From the NCBI RefSeq assembly GCF_003399635.1, contig NZ_NBXB01000027.1:186001-250000 (forward strand): 64,000 nt of DNA, read 5' to 3'. Positions 25,169 to 35,895 of this stretch are shown one piece after another (within the stretch, counting starts at the first letter, position 1; each line of letters opens with the position of its first letter). This DNA comes from Subtercola boreus. Lineage in GTDB: Bacteria > Actinomycetota > Actinomycetes > Actinomycetales > Microbacteriaceae. A program made the position numbers and the translations under genes. The notes under the pieces were generated by a model. That model made no database searches, was not told where the DNA came from, and saw only the letters and a list, made by a program, of their open reading frames with translations.

Positions 25169-27304
25169 ATGACGAACTACGCTGACATCGATTTCACCGA
25201 CCTTCTCGAATTCTCCGCCGACGAGGTCGTCACGCACTCGTACGTGCGTGACATCCCGCTCCCGAGCGGCAAGGTCCTCGCCCTGCTGACGCTCGACAAC
25301 GGGCGCGACCACACGCGCCCGTCCACTCTCGGGCCGGTGACCCTGCTCGAGTACGGCACCGCTCTGGATGCCCTCGCCGTCCGCGCGGCCGCCGGGGAGA
25401 TCCACGCCGTGGGCGTGACGGGCAAGCCGTTCATCCTCGCCGCCGGTGCCGACCTCAGCAAGGTCGGAGAGGTCTCCTCCCGCGACCTCGCTCTGAAGAT
25501 GGCCCAGCTCGGGCACTTCATGCTCTCGAAGCTCGGCTCGGTGGGTGTGCCGTCATTCACGTTCATCAACGGGCTCGCGCTCGGTGGCGGGGTCGAGATC
25601 GGCCTGAACGGCGACTACCGGACGGTCGACTCGGGGATCGCAGCTGCGGCCCTGCCCGAGGTCTTCCTCGGTATCATTCCCGGCTGGGGCGGCGCCTACC
25701 TGCTTCCGAACCTGATCGGCATCGAGAATGCCCTGAAGGTGATCGTCGAGAACCCGCTGAAGAACAACCGCACCCTCACGGGCCAGGATGTCTTCGACCT
25801 CGGGATGGCGGATGCGATCTTCGGCTCGGCGAACTTCCTCGAGGAGTCGCTGGTCTGGGCCGACGGCGTGCTCACCGGACGTATCTCCGTCAAGCGCGCC
25901 AACGAGCCGGGGCGCGTCGAGCGCCTCGTGAAGTGGGATACCGCGATTGGCATCGCGCGAAAGATGCTCGAAGGCCGCATCGGTACGGTGGCGCGCTCGC
26001 CTTACGCTGCGCTGGACCTGCTCAAGGCTGCCAAGTCGGGCACCCGCGAGGAGGCGTTCGCGAGAGAGGATGAGGCGCTGGCCGATCTCGTCGCCGGGGA
26101 CCAGTTCCGCGCGAGCATCTACGCGTTCAACCTCGTGCAGAAGCGCGCGAAGAAGCCGGCGGGGGCTCCCGACAAGGCACTCGCGAAGAAGGTCACCAAG
26201 GTGGGCGTCATCGGCGCCGGCCTGATGGCCTCGCAGTTCGCGCTGCTCTTCGTTCGCCGGCTCAAGGTTCCGGTGATCATCACCGACCTCGACCAGGCGC
26301 GCGTCGACAAGGGACTCGACTACATCCGGAGCGAGATTGCGACGCTGCTGTCGAAGAAGCGCATCTCCCCCGACGAGGCCAACCGCCTCAACCACCTCAT
26401 CTCGGGCACGACCGACAAGGCCGACTTCGCCGACGCGGACTGGGTCATCGAGGCTGTCTTCGAGGAGCTCGGGGTGAAGCAGGACGTCTTCGCCGACATC
26501 GAGCAGTACATCTCCGAGACGGCCGTGCTGGCCACCAACACCTCGTCGCTCTCGGTCGAGGCCATTTCGGCGAAGCTGGCGCATCCGGAGCGCGTCGTCG
26601 GCTTCCACTTCTTCAACCCGGTGGCCGTGATGCCGCTGGTCGAGGTCGTGAACACGCCGCTGACCGACGAGGCGACGCTGTCGACCGCGATGGTGACGGC
26701 CGCTCTGCTCCGCAAGAATGCGGTGATCACGCGCGACACCCCCGGATTCGTCGTGAACCGCATCCTGGCGAAGCTGCTCGGTGAGGCCATGCACGCCGTC
26801 GACACCGGAACCCCGTTCGAGGTCGTCAACACGGCTCTGGATCCCTTCGGGCTGCCGATGTCCTCGTTCGAACTGCTCGAGCTCGTGGGGCTGAAGGTCG
26901 GCGCGCACGTGCTCGACACGCACCACGCGGCCTTCCCCGACCGGTTCTTCGAGAGCACCAACCTGCACAGGCTCGCCGAGCACGGCAGGATCTTCGAGCG
27001 CGATGCCAAAGGCAAGATCAAGGGCTTCGACAAGACCGCGGTGAAGATCGTGTCGGGTGGAACGTCACCCATGACCGGTGAGGAGATCCTGCGGCGCGTC
27101 GAAGACGGCCTGGCCGACGAGATCCACCGCATGCTCGAAGACGACGTGGTGCACGCAGCGGAGGACATCGACCTCTGCATGATCCTCGGTGCCGGCTGGC
27201 CGTTCCAGATGGGCGGCGTGACGCCGTACCTCGACCGTGTCGGTGCGTCGGAGCGCGTCTTCGGAGACACGTTCCACCACCCCCGCATCGCGGGCGTCGA
27301 GTAG
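25169..27304 (+). CDS. fadB: Bifunctional enoyl-CoA hydratase / 3-hydroxyacyl-CoA dehydrogenase
   Basis: Multifunctional beta-oxidation subunit, 711 residues. The N-terminal crotonase domain (about 1-300) has the oxyanion-loop pattern AAGADLSKVGE and the block INGLALGGGVEIGL. The NAD-binding dehydrogenase domain begins near residue 345 with VGVIGAGLMASQFALLF; the catalytic His lies in GFHFFNPVAVMPLVEV. Two C-terminal dehydrogenase segments follow (DTPGFVVNRIL). Paired with fadA upstream and followed by a strong terminator. Confidence 0.95.
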   Translation: MTNYADIDFTDLLEFSADEVVTHSYVRDIPLPSGKVLALLTLDNGRDHTRPSTLGPVTLLEYGTALDALAVRAAAGEIHAVGVTGKPFILAAGADLSKVGEVSSRDLALKMAQLGHFMLSKLGSVGVPSFTFINGLALGGGVEIGLNGDYRTVDSGIAAAALPEVFLGIIPGWGGAYLLPNLIGIENALKVIVENPLKNNRTLTGQDVFDLGMADAIFGSANFLEESLVWADGVLTGRISVKRANEPGRVERLVKWDTAIGIARKMLEGRIGTVARSPYAALDLLKAAKSGTREEAFAREDEALADLVAGDQFRASIYAFNLVQKRAKKPAGAPDKALAKKVTKVGVIGAGLMASQFALLFVRRLKVPVIITDLDQARVDKGLDYIRSEIATLLSKKRISPDEANRLNHLISGTTDKADFADADWVIEAVFEELGVKQDVFADIEQYISETAVLATNTSSLSVEAISAKLAHPERVVGFHFFNPVAVMPLVEVVNTPLTDEATLSTAMVTAALLRKNAVITRDTPGFVVNRILAKLLGEAMHAVDTGTPFEVVNTALDPFGLPMSSFELLELVGLKVGAHVLDTHHAAFPDRFFESTNLHRLAEHGRIFERDAKGKIKGFDKTAVKIVSGGTSPMTGEEILRRVEDGLADEIHRMLEDDVVHAAEDIDLCMILGAGWPFQMGGVTPYLDRVGASERVFGDTFHHPRIAGVE

Positions 27305-27326
27305 CTCGCATCCTGCCTGACCCCCA

Positions 27327-27365
27327 GGCCCCGCCGATCATCCACTCCGGATGCCCGGCGGGGCC
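27327..27365 (+). terminator. Terminator after fadAB
   Basis: GGCCCCGCCG / CGGCGGGGCC stem with a 19-base loop and TTT immediately after, 22 bases past the fadB stop. Confidence 0.85.
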
Positions 27366-27402
27366 TTTCGCGTTGTGTGCCGTTCGTCACGGGCGTGCCA
27401 AT

Positions 27403-27444
27403 TTGTCGCTTTCGCGCTTGCGCGCGCACCCGCGGAAGCGACAA
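27403..27444. repeat. Inverted repeat downstream of dxs
   Basis: TTGTCGCTTTCGCG and CGCGGAAGCGACAA pair over 14 bases with one mismatch around a 14-base GC loop. Located 39 bases after the dxs stop on the minus strand, so it may terminate dxs, though no T-tract is present. Confidence 0.45.
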
Positions 27445-27482
27445 GCGTGCGCGCCTCCGCGGGAATGACCGGTGCGAGAGCG

Positions 27483-29426
27483 TTAGCGGGCGTCGAGCTG
27501 GCGGGACGAGTCCGCGTCGTCGGGCAGGGGGCGGGCGTGCGGGATCTTGCTGCCGATGACCTGCGCCACGATGTCGCGGGCGATGTGCTGCGGAGTGAGG
27601 CCCACCCGCTCGAGGATCTCGGCGCGCGAGGCGTGGTCGAGGAACTCGTCGGGCAGCCCCAACTCGGTGAGCGCCGTGTCGACGCCGGCCGCACGGAGAT
27701 CTTGGCGGATCCGGGTACCGACACCGCCGACGCGCACGCCATCCTCGATGGTCACGACGAGGCGGTGCTCAGCTGCGAGGTCGACGAGACTCTTCGCCAC
27801 GGGCACCACCCAGCGAGGGTCGATGACCGTCGCCCCGATGCCCTGCGCCGCAAGCCGCTCGGCGACCTCCAGGCCCGTGGCCGCGAACGGCCCGACGGTG
27901 ACGATGAGCACATCCTTCTGGGAAGCGTGGCGGAGAACATCCACTCCGTCGGAGAAACGCTCGACAGCGTCGATGGTGGCACTCGCCGCACCCTTCGGGA
28001 AGCGCACGACGGTGGGAGCGTCATCCACAGCGATCGCCTCGGCGAGCTCCTCACGCAGACGTTCGGCGTCGCGGGGCGCGGCCAGGCGGATGTGCGGTAC
28101 GACCTGCAGGATGGCGAGGTCCCACATTCCGTGGTGACTCGGGCCGTCAGGGCCCGTCACACCCGCGCGATCGAGCACGAACGTGACGCCGGCCTTGTGC
28201 AGGCCGACATCCATCAGCACCTGGTCGAAGGCGCGATTGATGAAGGTCGCATAGAGGGCGACCACCGGGTGCAGACCACCGAAGGCGAGGCCGGCGGCAC
28301 TCGTCACGGCATGCTGCTCGGCGATCCCCACGTCGAGCACCCGCTTCGGGAAGTGTTCGGCCATCGTATGGAGGCCCGTGGGGCGGAGCATCGCGGCGGT
28401 GATGCCCACGATGCGGTCGTTGGATGCTGCGAGCTTGGCGATCTCGGCCGAGAAGACGCTCGTCCACGACGGGCCGCCCGAGGCACCCCCGATCGGCTCG
28501 CCCGTCTCGGGGTCGATCTGCCCGACGGCATGGAACTGGTCGGCCTCGTCGTTCCGGGCGGGCTGGTAGCCGCGTCCCTTCTCGGTGATGGCGTGCACGA
28601 TGACCGGGCCGTGGTACTCCTTGGCCTGGTGGAGAGCCTCCTCCATGGCGCTGAGGTCATGACCGTTGATCGGCCCCAGGTACTTGATCTCGAGGTTGGA
28701 ATAGAGCGACTCGTTGTTCGTGAGACGGGAGAGGAAGCCGTGCATCCCGCCGCGCGCGCCGCGGTAGATCGCCCGGCCGGCCGCTCCGAAGTGGCCGAAC
28801 AGACGCTCGCTCGAGTGGTGCAGATCCTGGTAGCCGGCCTTCGTGCGGACGCCATTGAGGTAGCGCGCCATGCCGCCGATCGTCGGGGCGTAGGAGCGGC
28901 CGTTGTCGTTCACCACGATGACCAGGTTCCGGTCGTTGTCGTCGCTGATGTTGTTGAGCGCCTCCCACGTCATGCCACCGGTGAGGGCGCCGTCGCCCAC
29001 CACGGCCACGACGTGCCGATCGGCCTGGCCAGTCATGGTGAAGGCACGGGAGATGCCGTCGGCCCAGCTCAGCGAGCTGGAGGCGTGGGAGCTCTCGACG
29101 ACGTCGTGCTCGCTCTCCGAGCGCTGCGGGTAGCCGGCGAGGCCGCCTTTCTCGCGCAGGCGGCTGAAGTCCTGACGACCGGTGAGGAGCTTGTGCACGT
29201 AGGACTGGTGGCCGGTGTCGAACACGATCGCGTCGTGAGGTGAGTCGAAGACCCGGTGGATGGCGATGGTCAGCTCGACCACGCCGAGGTTCGGCCCGAG
29301 GTGGCCGCCGGTCTTCGACACCTCGGCGATGAGGAAGTTCCGCACGTCGGCGGCCAGCTGCACCAGCTGCTCCTGGGTCAGGGCGTCGAGGTCGCGCGGG
29401 CCGTGGATCTGTTCGAGAAGTGTCAC
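27483..29426 (-). CDS. dxs: 1-deoxy-D-xylulose-5-phosphate synthase
   Basis: Thiamine-diphosphate enzyme that joins pyruvate and glyceraldehyde 3-phosphate, the first step of the MEP isoprenoid pathway. 647 residues. FDTGHQSYVHKLLTGR, the ThDP motif GDGALTGGMTWEALNNI, and DRAGVTGPDGPSHHG are family blocks. The C-terminal transketolase domain ends IARDIVAQVIG. Convergent with fadAB, as in related actinobacteria. GTG start at 29426. Confidence 0.97.
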   Translation of the reverse strand: MTLLEQIHGPRDLDALTQEQLVQLAADVRNFLIAEVSKTGGHLGPNLGVVELTIAIHRVFDSPHDAIVFDTGHQSYVHKLLTGRQDFSRLREKGGLAGYPQRSESEHDVVESSHASSSLSWADGISRAFTMTGQADRHVVAVVGDGALTGGMTWEALNNISDDNDRNLVIVVNDNGRSYAPTIGGMARYLNGVRTKAGYQDLHHSSERLFGHFGAAGRAIYRGARGGMHGFLSRLTNNESLYSNLEIKYLGPINGHDLSAMEEALHQAKEYHGPVIVHAITEKGRGYQPARNDEADQFHAVGQIDPETGEPIGGASGGPSWTSVFSAEIAKLAASNDRIVGITAAMLRPTGLHTMAEHFPKRVLDVGIAEQHAVTSAAGLAFGGLHPVVALYATFINRAFDQVLMDVGLHKAGVTFVLDRAGVTGPDGPSHHGMWDLAILQVVPHIRLAAPRDAERLREELAEAIAVDDAPTVVRFPKGAASATIDAVERFSDGVDVLRHASQKDVLIVTVGPFAATGLEVAERLAAQGIGATVIDPRWVVPVAKSLVDLAAEHRLVVTIEDGVRVGGVGTRIRQDLRAAGVDTALTELGLPDEFLDHASRAEILERVGLTPQHIARDIVAQVIGSKIPHARPLPDDADSSRQLDAR

Positions 29427-29526
29427 CTGATGCCACCTTTCGAGTTCTCGTCGCCCGGAAGAGGGCTCCCCTGAGTCTATAAGTGCTTCATGAGAACCCT
29501 TGAAGGCTGGCGCATGCTTGACATGC

Positions 29527-30855
29527 TCAGCGCACCACGAGCACCTCGTGCTGCGGAGCCGTCACGCCCCAGTGGTTCGCGGCCACGACGTCGAAAGCGT
29601 AGGTGCCGAGTACGGTCGGCGAGCCCGAGAGTCGACCCGTCGTCTCATCCAGGGTCAGACCGGGAGGAAGCACCCCGACACTCACGATGAGTTTCGGGGT
29701 GAGACCGGTGGTCTGGACATCCAGAGCCGTCGGCACACCGCGCCGCACCGTAGCCGCAAGAGGCGGTGTTGCGAGCGTGGGGGCCAACTCGATTCGGTGG
29801 ACGGACCCGGACACGTAGTCGGCCGCCAGCAGCCCGCTGCCCGAGAGCGCCACCGCGCGGACGATCGTGCCCGAACCGAACGCGGCGAGGGATGCTGCGC
29901 CGCTGCCCGCCGCGTCGAGCACGGTCACCCCGGGCGCGAACTCGTCTCCGACGAAAGCATCCCCCCAAGCGTCGAGCAGCACTCCCGTCGGACGATGCGA
30001 CCCGGGCGGGAGCGGAACGCTCGCCGCCAGCAGCGAGCCGTCGGCCGCGAACCTCGACACGCTTCCACTCGAGGTGACCACCGAGAGTGCACCCCATGGA
30101 TCCACCGCCACCGCTAAAGGTCCGGAGGGCGCGCCGGCACCCTTCGGCAACTCGGCAAAGGCTTCCTGCACAGCACCCGGCGCCAGCACCTTCGAAACGC
30201 GATTGGTCTGCGTCTCGGCCACGTAGACGCTTCCTGCGGCGTCTGTCGTGAGGCCGAGCGGCCGGTCGGCGGGGTCGAGCCGCGCGAAGACCGGCAGCAC
30301 GGCGCCTGTCGCCGAGATCCTGGTGATCGTGGACGTGCCCCAGTTCGAGACGAAGACATTGCCGACCCGGTCGGAGGTGATGCCGCGCGGCATCGATCCG
30401 GCGCCGTCGTAGGCCCAGTACGCGACGGCCGTGCCCGTCGGGGAGATGCGCGTCACCGAGTCGGTGCCCGCGCAGGCGACGAAGAGGTAGCCCTTCGGAT
30501 CGATCGTCATTCCCTGGGGCCTGGCCGATGCGCCGAGAGAGGCGAAGATGCGCACGAGACCGCCACCGGGCATGAACTTCGAGACGGTGGCGTCGCCCTC
30601 GTTCAGCACGTAGACGTTGCCCGCGGCATCCGTCGCAGCTGCCACCGGCTTCGCGGCGGAACCGAGTTCGGCGACGACCGAGTCGAGGGTCTTCGCCTCC
30701 GCCCGGACAGCGGGAGCGACGACCGACAGTGCCAGCGCCAGCATGAGGGCGAGAGCCAGAGCTCGGGCCGAGGCCCAGACGGAGGCAGGAGCGGCAACGG
30801 CTGGCATCGGCCCGGCCGCAGCAGCAGCGGGGAGGCGACGGATGATCGGATTCAC
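29527..30855 (-). CDS. Secreted NHL/beta-propeller repeat protein with Ig-like C-terminus
   Basis: About 442 residues. A long Ala/Leu signal peptide (ALALALMLALALSVVAPAVRA) predicts export. The mature part is built of repeated ~40-residue blades of the type AGNVYVLNEGDATVSKF and VGNVFVSNWGTSTITRI, consistent with an NHL-type propeller. The last ~80 residues (GLTPKLIVSVGVLPPGLTLDETTG) match a putative Ig fold. No sorting motif or anchor, so probably released. The GTG at 30855 is preferred over an ATG at 30972, because the extra leader is AT-rich, promoter-like DNA. ATG at 30807 is also possible. Function unknown. Confidence 0.75.
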   Translation of the reverse strand: MNPIIRRLPAAAAAGPMPAVAAPASVWASARALALALMLALALSVVAPAVRAEAKTLDSVVAELGSAAKPVAAATDAAGNVYVLNEGDATVSKFMPGGGLVRIFASLGASARPQGMTIDPKGYLFVACAGTDSVTRISPTGTAVAYWAYDGAGSMPRGITSDRVGNVFVSNWGTSTITRISATGAVLPVFARLDPADRPLGLTTDAAGSVYVAETQTNRVSKVLAPGAVQEAFAELPKGAGAPSGPLAVAVDPWGALSVVTSSGSVSRFAADGSLLAASVPLPPGSHRPTGVLLDAWGDAFVGDEFAPGVTVLDAAGSGAASLAAFGSGTIVRAVALSGSGLLAADYVSGSVHRIELAPTLATPPLAATVRRGVPTALDVQTTGLTPKLIVSVGVLPPGLTLDETTGRLSGSPTVLGTYAFDVVAANHWGVTAPQHEVLVVR

Positions 30856-30935
30856 GGCGATCCATTCGGGGTCGAGGGGCGAGCCCCAGTGTTCCCCCGG
30901 TACTGAGAGTGTCTCATTTATTGTGCAGAATGACC

Positions 30936-30959
30936 ACCTCTGGTTTTCAAACCTCAGGT
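30936..30959. promoter_or_regulatory. Candidate shared operator between divergent propeller genes
   Basis: The 24-base dyad ACCT-CT-GGTTT-TC-AAACC-TC-AGGT lies in an AT-rich gap between two divergent secreted beta-propeller genes. A second small dyad ATGAT-AGAAA-ATCAT lies 11 bases further right. Symmetry and position suggest a regulator site, but no regulator is encoded nearby. Confidence 0.4.
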
Positions 30960-30998
30960 ATGTGTGCATCATGATAGAAAATCATCTATTGTGGTCCC

Positions 30999-32669
30999 AT
31001 GCGCCACACTCGTCACTCTCTGCATCTCTCCGTCTGCGCTGTTGCAGCACTCGTTCCCTTCGCGCTGGCCGGGATGCCCGCCAACGCGCTCGCCGCAACG
31101 ACCGTGTATGTCGTGACGTCGTCGCTCACGGTGCACGCTCCCCTGGCGGTTGCGGTCGACACGGTCGACCACACCATCTACGCCGTCGACAGCGCGGGAT
31201 CCACGGTGACGCTCTTCCGCACAGGTGCATTCGTGCGCGCGCTCAGCATCGGCGCCGACGCGACGGCCGTCGCCGTCGACAGCATGACCCACACGGCCTA
31301 CGTCACGAATGCGGGGTCGAGTGACGTGACGTTGATCCGCGGAGACGCGGTCATTGCGACCATCGGCGTCGGCACAGCGCCCGCGTCGGTCGCCGTCGAT
31401 GACACGACGGGAACCGCGTATGTCGGCAACCGGCTGAGCAACACCGTGTCGATCATCCGCGAGCCTGCGCCTGGCGCGTTCGCCGCGACAACTGTCGCCG
31501 TGGGCAACAGGCCCGTCGCCATCGCCGTCGACACCTCGACGCACACCGCGTACGTCGTGAACACCCTCTCGACGAACGTCTCCGAGGTCGTCGGCAACGC
31601 CGTGGTGCGGACAGTGAGCGTGAACGCCGATCCGAACGCCATCGCCGTCGACAGCACGACCCACACGGCCTATGTCGTCAACAACACCTCGCAGAACGTC
31701 TCGGTCATCCAGGGCACCGGTATCGTGCCGATGACCGTTCCTGTGGGCGCGAACCCCCTCGCGGTCGCCGTCGACACCTCGACCCACACTGCGTATGTGC
31801 TGAACGCGCAGTCGACGAACGTCACCGAGATCCGGGGCGGCGCTGTGCTCCGCACGGTGAGTGTGAACGCCGACCCCGACGCCATCGCCGTCGACAGCAC
31901 GACCCACACGGCCTACGTCGTGAACAACACCTCGCAGAACGTCTCGGTCATAGAGGGCGAGTCCCTGCTCACGCAGACAGTACCGGTCGGTTCGGATGCC
32001 CGGCAGGTCACCATCGACCCGGCGCTCGGCCGAGCCATCGTGGCCGACTTCGGCAGCAACCGTCTCTCGGTGATCAGTCGCCAGACGAGTCCGACGATCA
32101 CCAGCGGGGCGCCGCCCACCGCCTCCGTCGGCGAGCCGTACACCTTCACGATCACGGCCAGCGGAACACCCGCTCCAACCGTCACGCTGACGGGATCCCT
32201 TCCGCCCGGCCTCGCCTTCACGGCGACACCCGGCAGCGGAACAGGCACCATCACCGGCACGCCGACCTCGGTGCCCGTGTCCCCCGCGCCGTTCACGGTG
32301 ACGGCCTCGAACGGTGTCGACCCCGCTGGAGCGGCCAACTACACGCTCGTGATCGAGCCCGCCCCGCTTCCGCCGACCACCCGGCCCGCGCCTCCGGTCG
32401 ACCCGCCGGCGCCGGGCGGCGGGAGCGCTGGCGGCGACTCCGGGAGCTCTGGTGACTTTCACACCCCCGGTGACTCCGCATCGCTGACGGCCGGCGGATC
32501 AGCCGCGGATGCGCACCACCTGGCTTCGACGGGTTCCGGTACGGATGCAGTAGTGAGCGCCCTGGCGGCCGCTGCGACGGCGCTGATCCTCGGCATGGCC
32601 ACGACGCGACTGGCTCGCAGGCGCACCCAGCCCGGCATCCGTTCGCGCTCCGTTCACCGCCGGAACTGA
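30999..32669 (+). CDS. Cell-wall anchored YVTN-type beta-propeller surface protein
   Basis: 556 residues. A signal peptide (about 1-32, ending ANALA) is followed by about seven 40-residue blades of the form AIAVDSTTHTAYVVNNTSQNV, then an Ig-like domain (about residues 365-450, SLPPGLAFTATPG). A Pro/Gly/Ser linker, the sorting-like motif LASTG, a hydrophobic helix and an RRR tail complete it. LAxTG is the motif associated with actinobacterial class E sortases, so covalent wall anchoring is likely. Function may be adhesion or substrate binding. Two internal 95-base stretches are almost identical. Confidence 0.85.
   Translation: MRHTRHSLHLSVCAVAALVPFALAGMPANALAATTVYVVTSSLTVHAPLAVAVDTVDHTIYAVDSAGSTVTLFRTGAFVRALSIGADATAVAVDSMTHTAYVTNAGSSDVTLIRGDAVIATIGVGTAPASVAVDDTTGTAYVGNRLSNTVSIIREPAPGAFAATTVAVGNRPVAIAVDTSTHTAYVVNTLSTNVSEVVGNAVVRTVSVNADPNAIAVDSTTHTAYVVNNTSQNVSVIQGTGIVPMTVPVGANPLAVAVDTSTHTAYVLNAQSTNVTEIRGGAVLRTVSVNADPDAIAVDSTTHTAYVVNNTSQNVSVIEGESLLTQTVPVGSDARQVTIDPALGRAIVADFGSNRLSVISRQTSPTITSGAPPTASVGEPYTFTITASGTPAPTVTLTGSLPPGLAFTATPGSGTGTITGTPTSVPVSPAPFTVTASNGVDPAGAANYTLVIEPAPLPPTTRPAPPVDPPAPGGGSAGGDSGSSGDFHTPGDSASLTAGGSAADAHHLASTGSGTDAVVSALAAAATALILGMATTRLARRRTQPGIRSRSVHRRN
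31614..31951 (+). repeat. Near-identical 95-base internal repeats
   Basis: 31614-31708 and 31857-31951 differ at only six positions and are 243 bases (81 codons) apart, exactly two propeller blades. Evidence of recent blade duplication or gene conversion. Confidence 0.8.
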
Positions 32670-32903
32670 AAGATCGCCCTCTTCGATCCGGGTGAGAGAA
32701 GCTGCCGCCAGGACTCGCGATACACACCGTCCCGCGCGGGTGACGACCGCCCGGCACCTCCGCGAATCATCGAATCGGCGGCCACAGGCCGATCCTCGGC
32801 CGATAGCGCGACGGATGCGGCGAGGGCCGACCGTTCCGTGCACTCACGGCACGGATCGCTGCCCGACGGGCAGCGTGTGACGAGCAACGTGTGACGGAAA
32901 CAG
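32670..32903. other. Intergenic region without a convincing gene
   Basis: Short open frames here encode Arg/Pro-rich shadow peptides only. A small dyad CCGTGC...GCACGG near 32836-32854 is the only visible structure. Confidence 0.5.
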
Positions 32904-32941
32904 CGAAACGGCCCCCTCCGCGAAGGAAGGAGGCCGTTTCG
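32904..32941 (-). terminator. Terminator after acnA
   Basis: CGAAACGGCC / GGCCGTTTCG stem with additional pairing of CCCTCC and GGAAGG inside, 21 bases past the acnA stop. Followed on the minus strand by CTGTTTCC. Confidence 0.75.
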
Positions 32942-32961
32942 GCGGGAAGGCACCGGGGCTG

Positions 32962-35784
<2,823 letters not shown>

Positions 35785-35862
35785 GGCGTCTTCTCCTTCG
35801 CTGACTACGTCAATCTTGTTCGTCTGGGACAACAGTGGCTAGCAAGGGTCCCCTTACCAAAG

Positions 35863-35880
35863 TATCTTGACGTCGAGATA
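35863..35880. promoter_or_regulatory. Palindromic operator upstream of acnA
   Basis: TATCTTGACGTCGAGATA, an 18-base palindrome with one mismatched pair, extended outward by AAAGT and ACTTT after one unpaired base. It lies ~80 bases before the acnA start codon. TCTTGA-N2-TCAAGA-type sites are bound by MarR-family regulators, and the Streptomyces regulator TamR is reported to act on aconitase. No marR gene is in the window. Confidence 0.55.
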
Positions 35881-35895
35881 ACTTTACCACCTGGA

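Noticed and set aside
22811-25516. Minus-strand open frame of ~900 codons opposite RNase D and fadA
   Set aside because: Same cause: high GC leaves the opposite frame open. No motifs, and no ribosome-binding site at a sensible start.
30856-30972. ATG starts at 30972/30969 for the secreted propeller protein
   Set aside because: The added ~39 codons are AT-rich, lack a ribosome-binding site and would put a non-signal-like peptide before the export signal; the DNA also holds the candidate operator.
32692-32880. Small Arg/Pro-rich frame between the surface protein and acnA
   Set aside because: No Shine-Dalgarno, no recognisable motif and composition typical of random GC-rich frames.
35785-35832. 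TTG start of acnA at 35832
   Set aside because: The downstream GTG at 35784 has a much better Shine-Dalgarno, and the peptide then matches the family N-terminus; the extra 16 residues are leader sequence.
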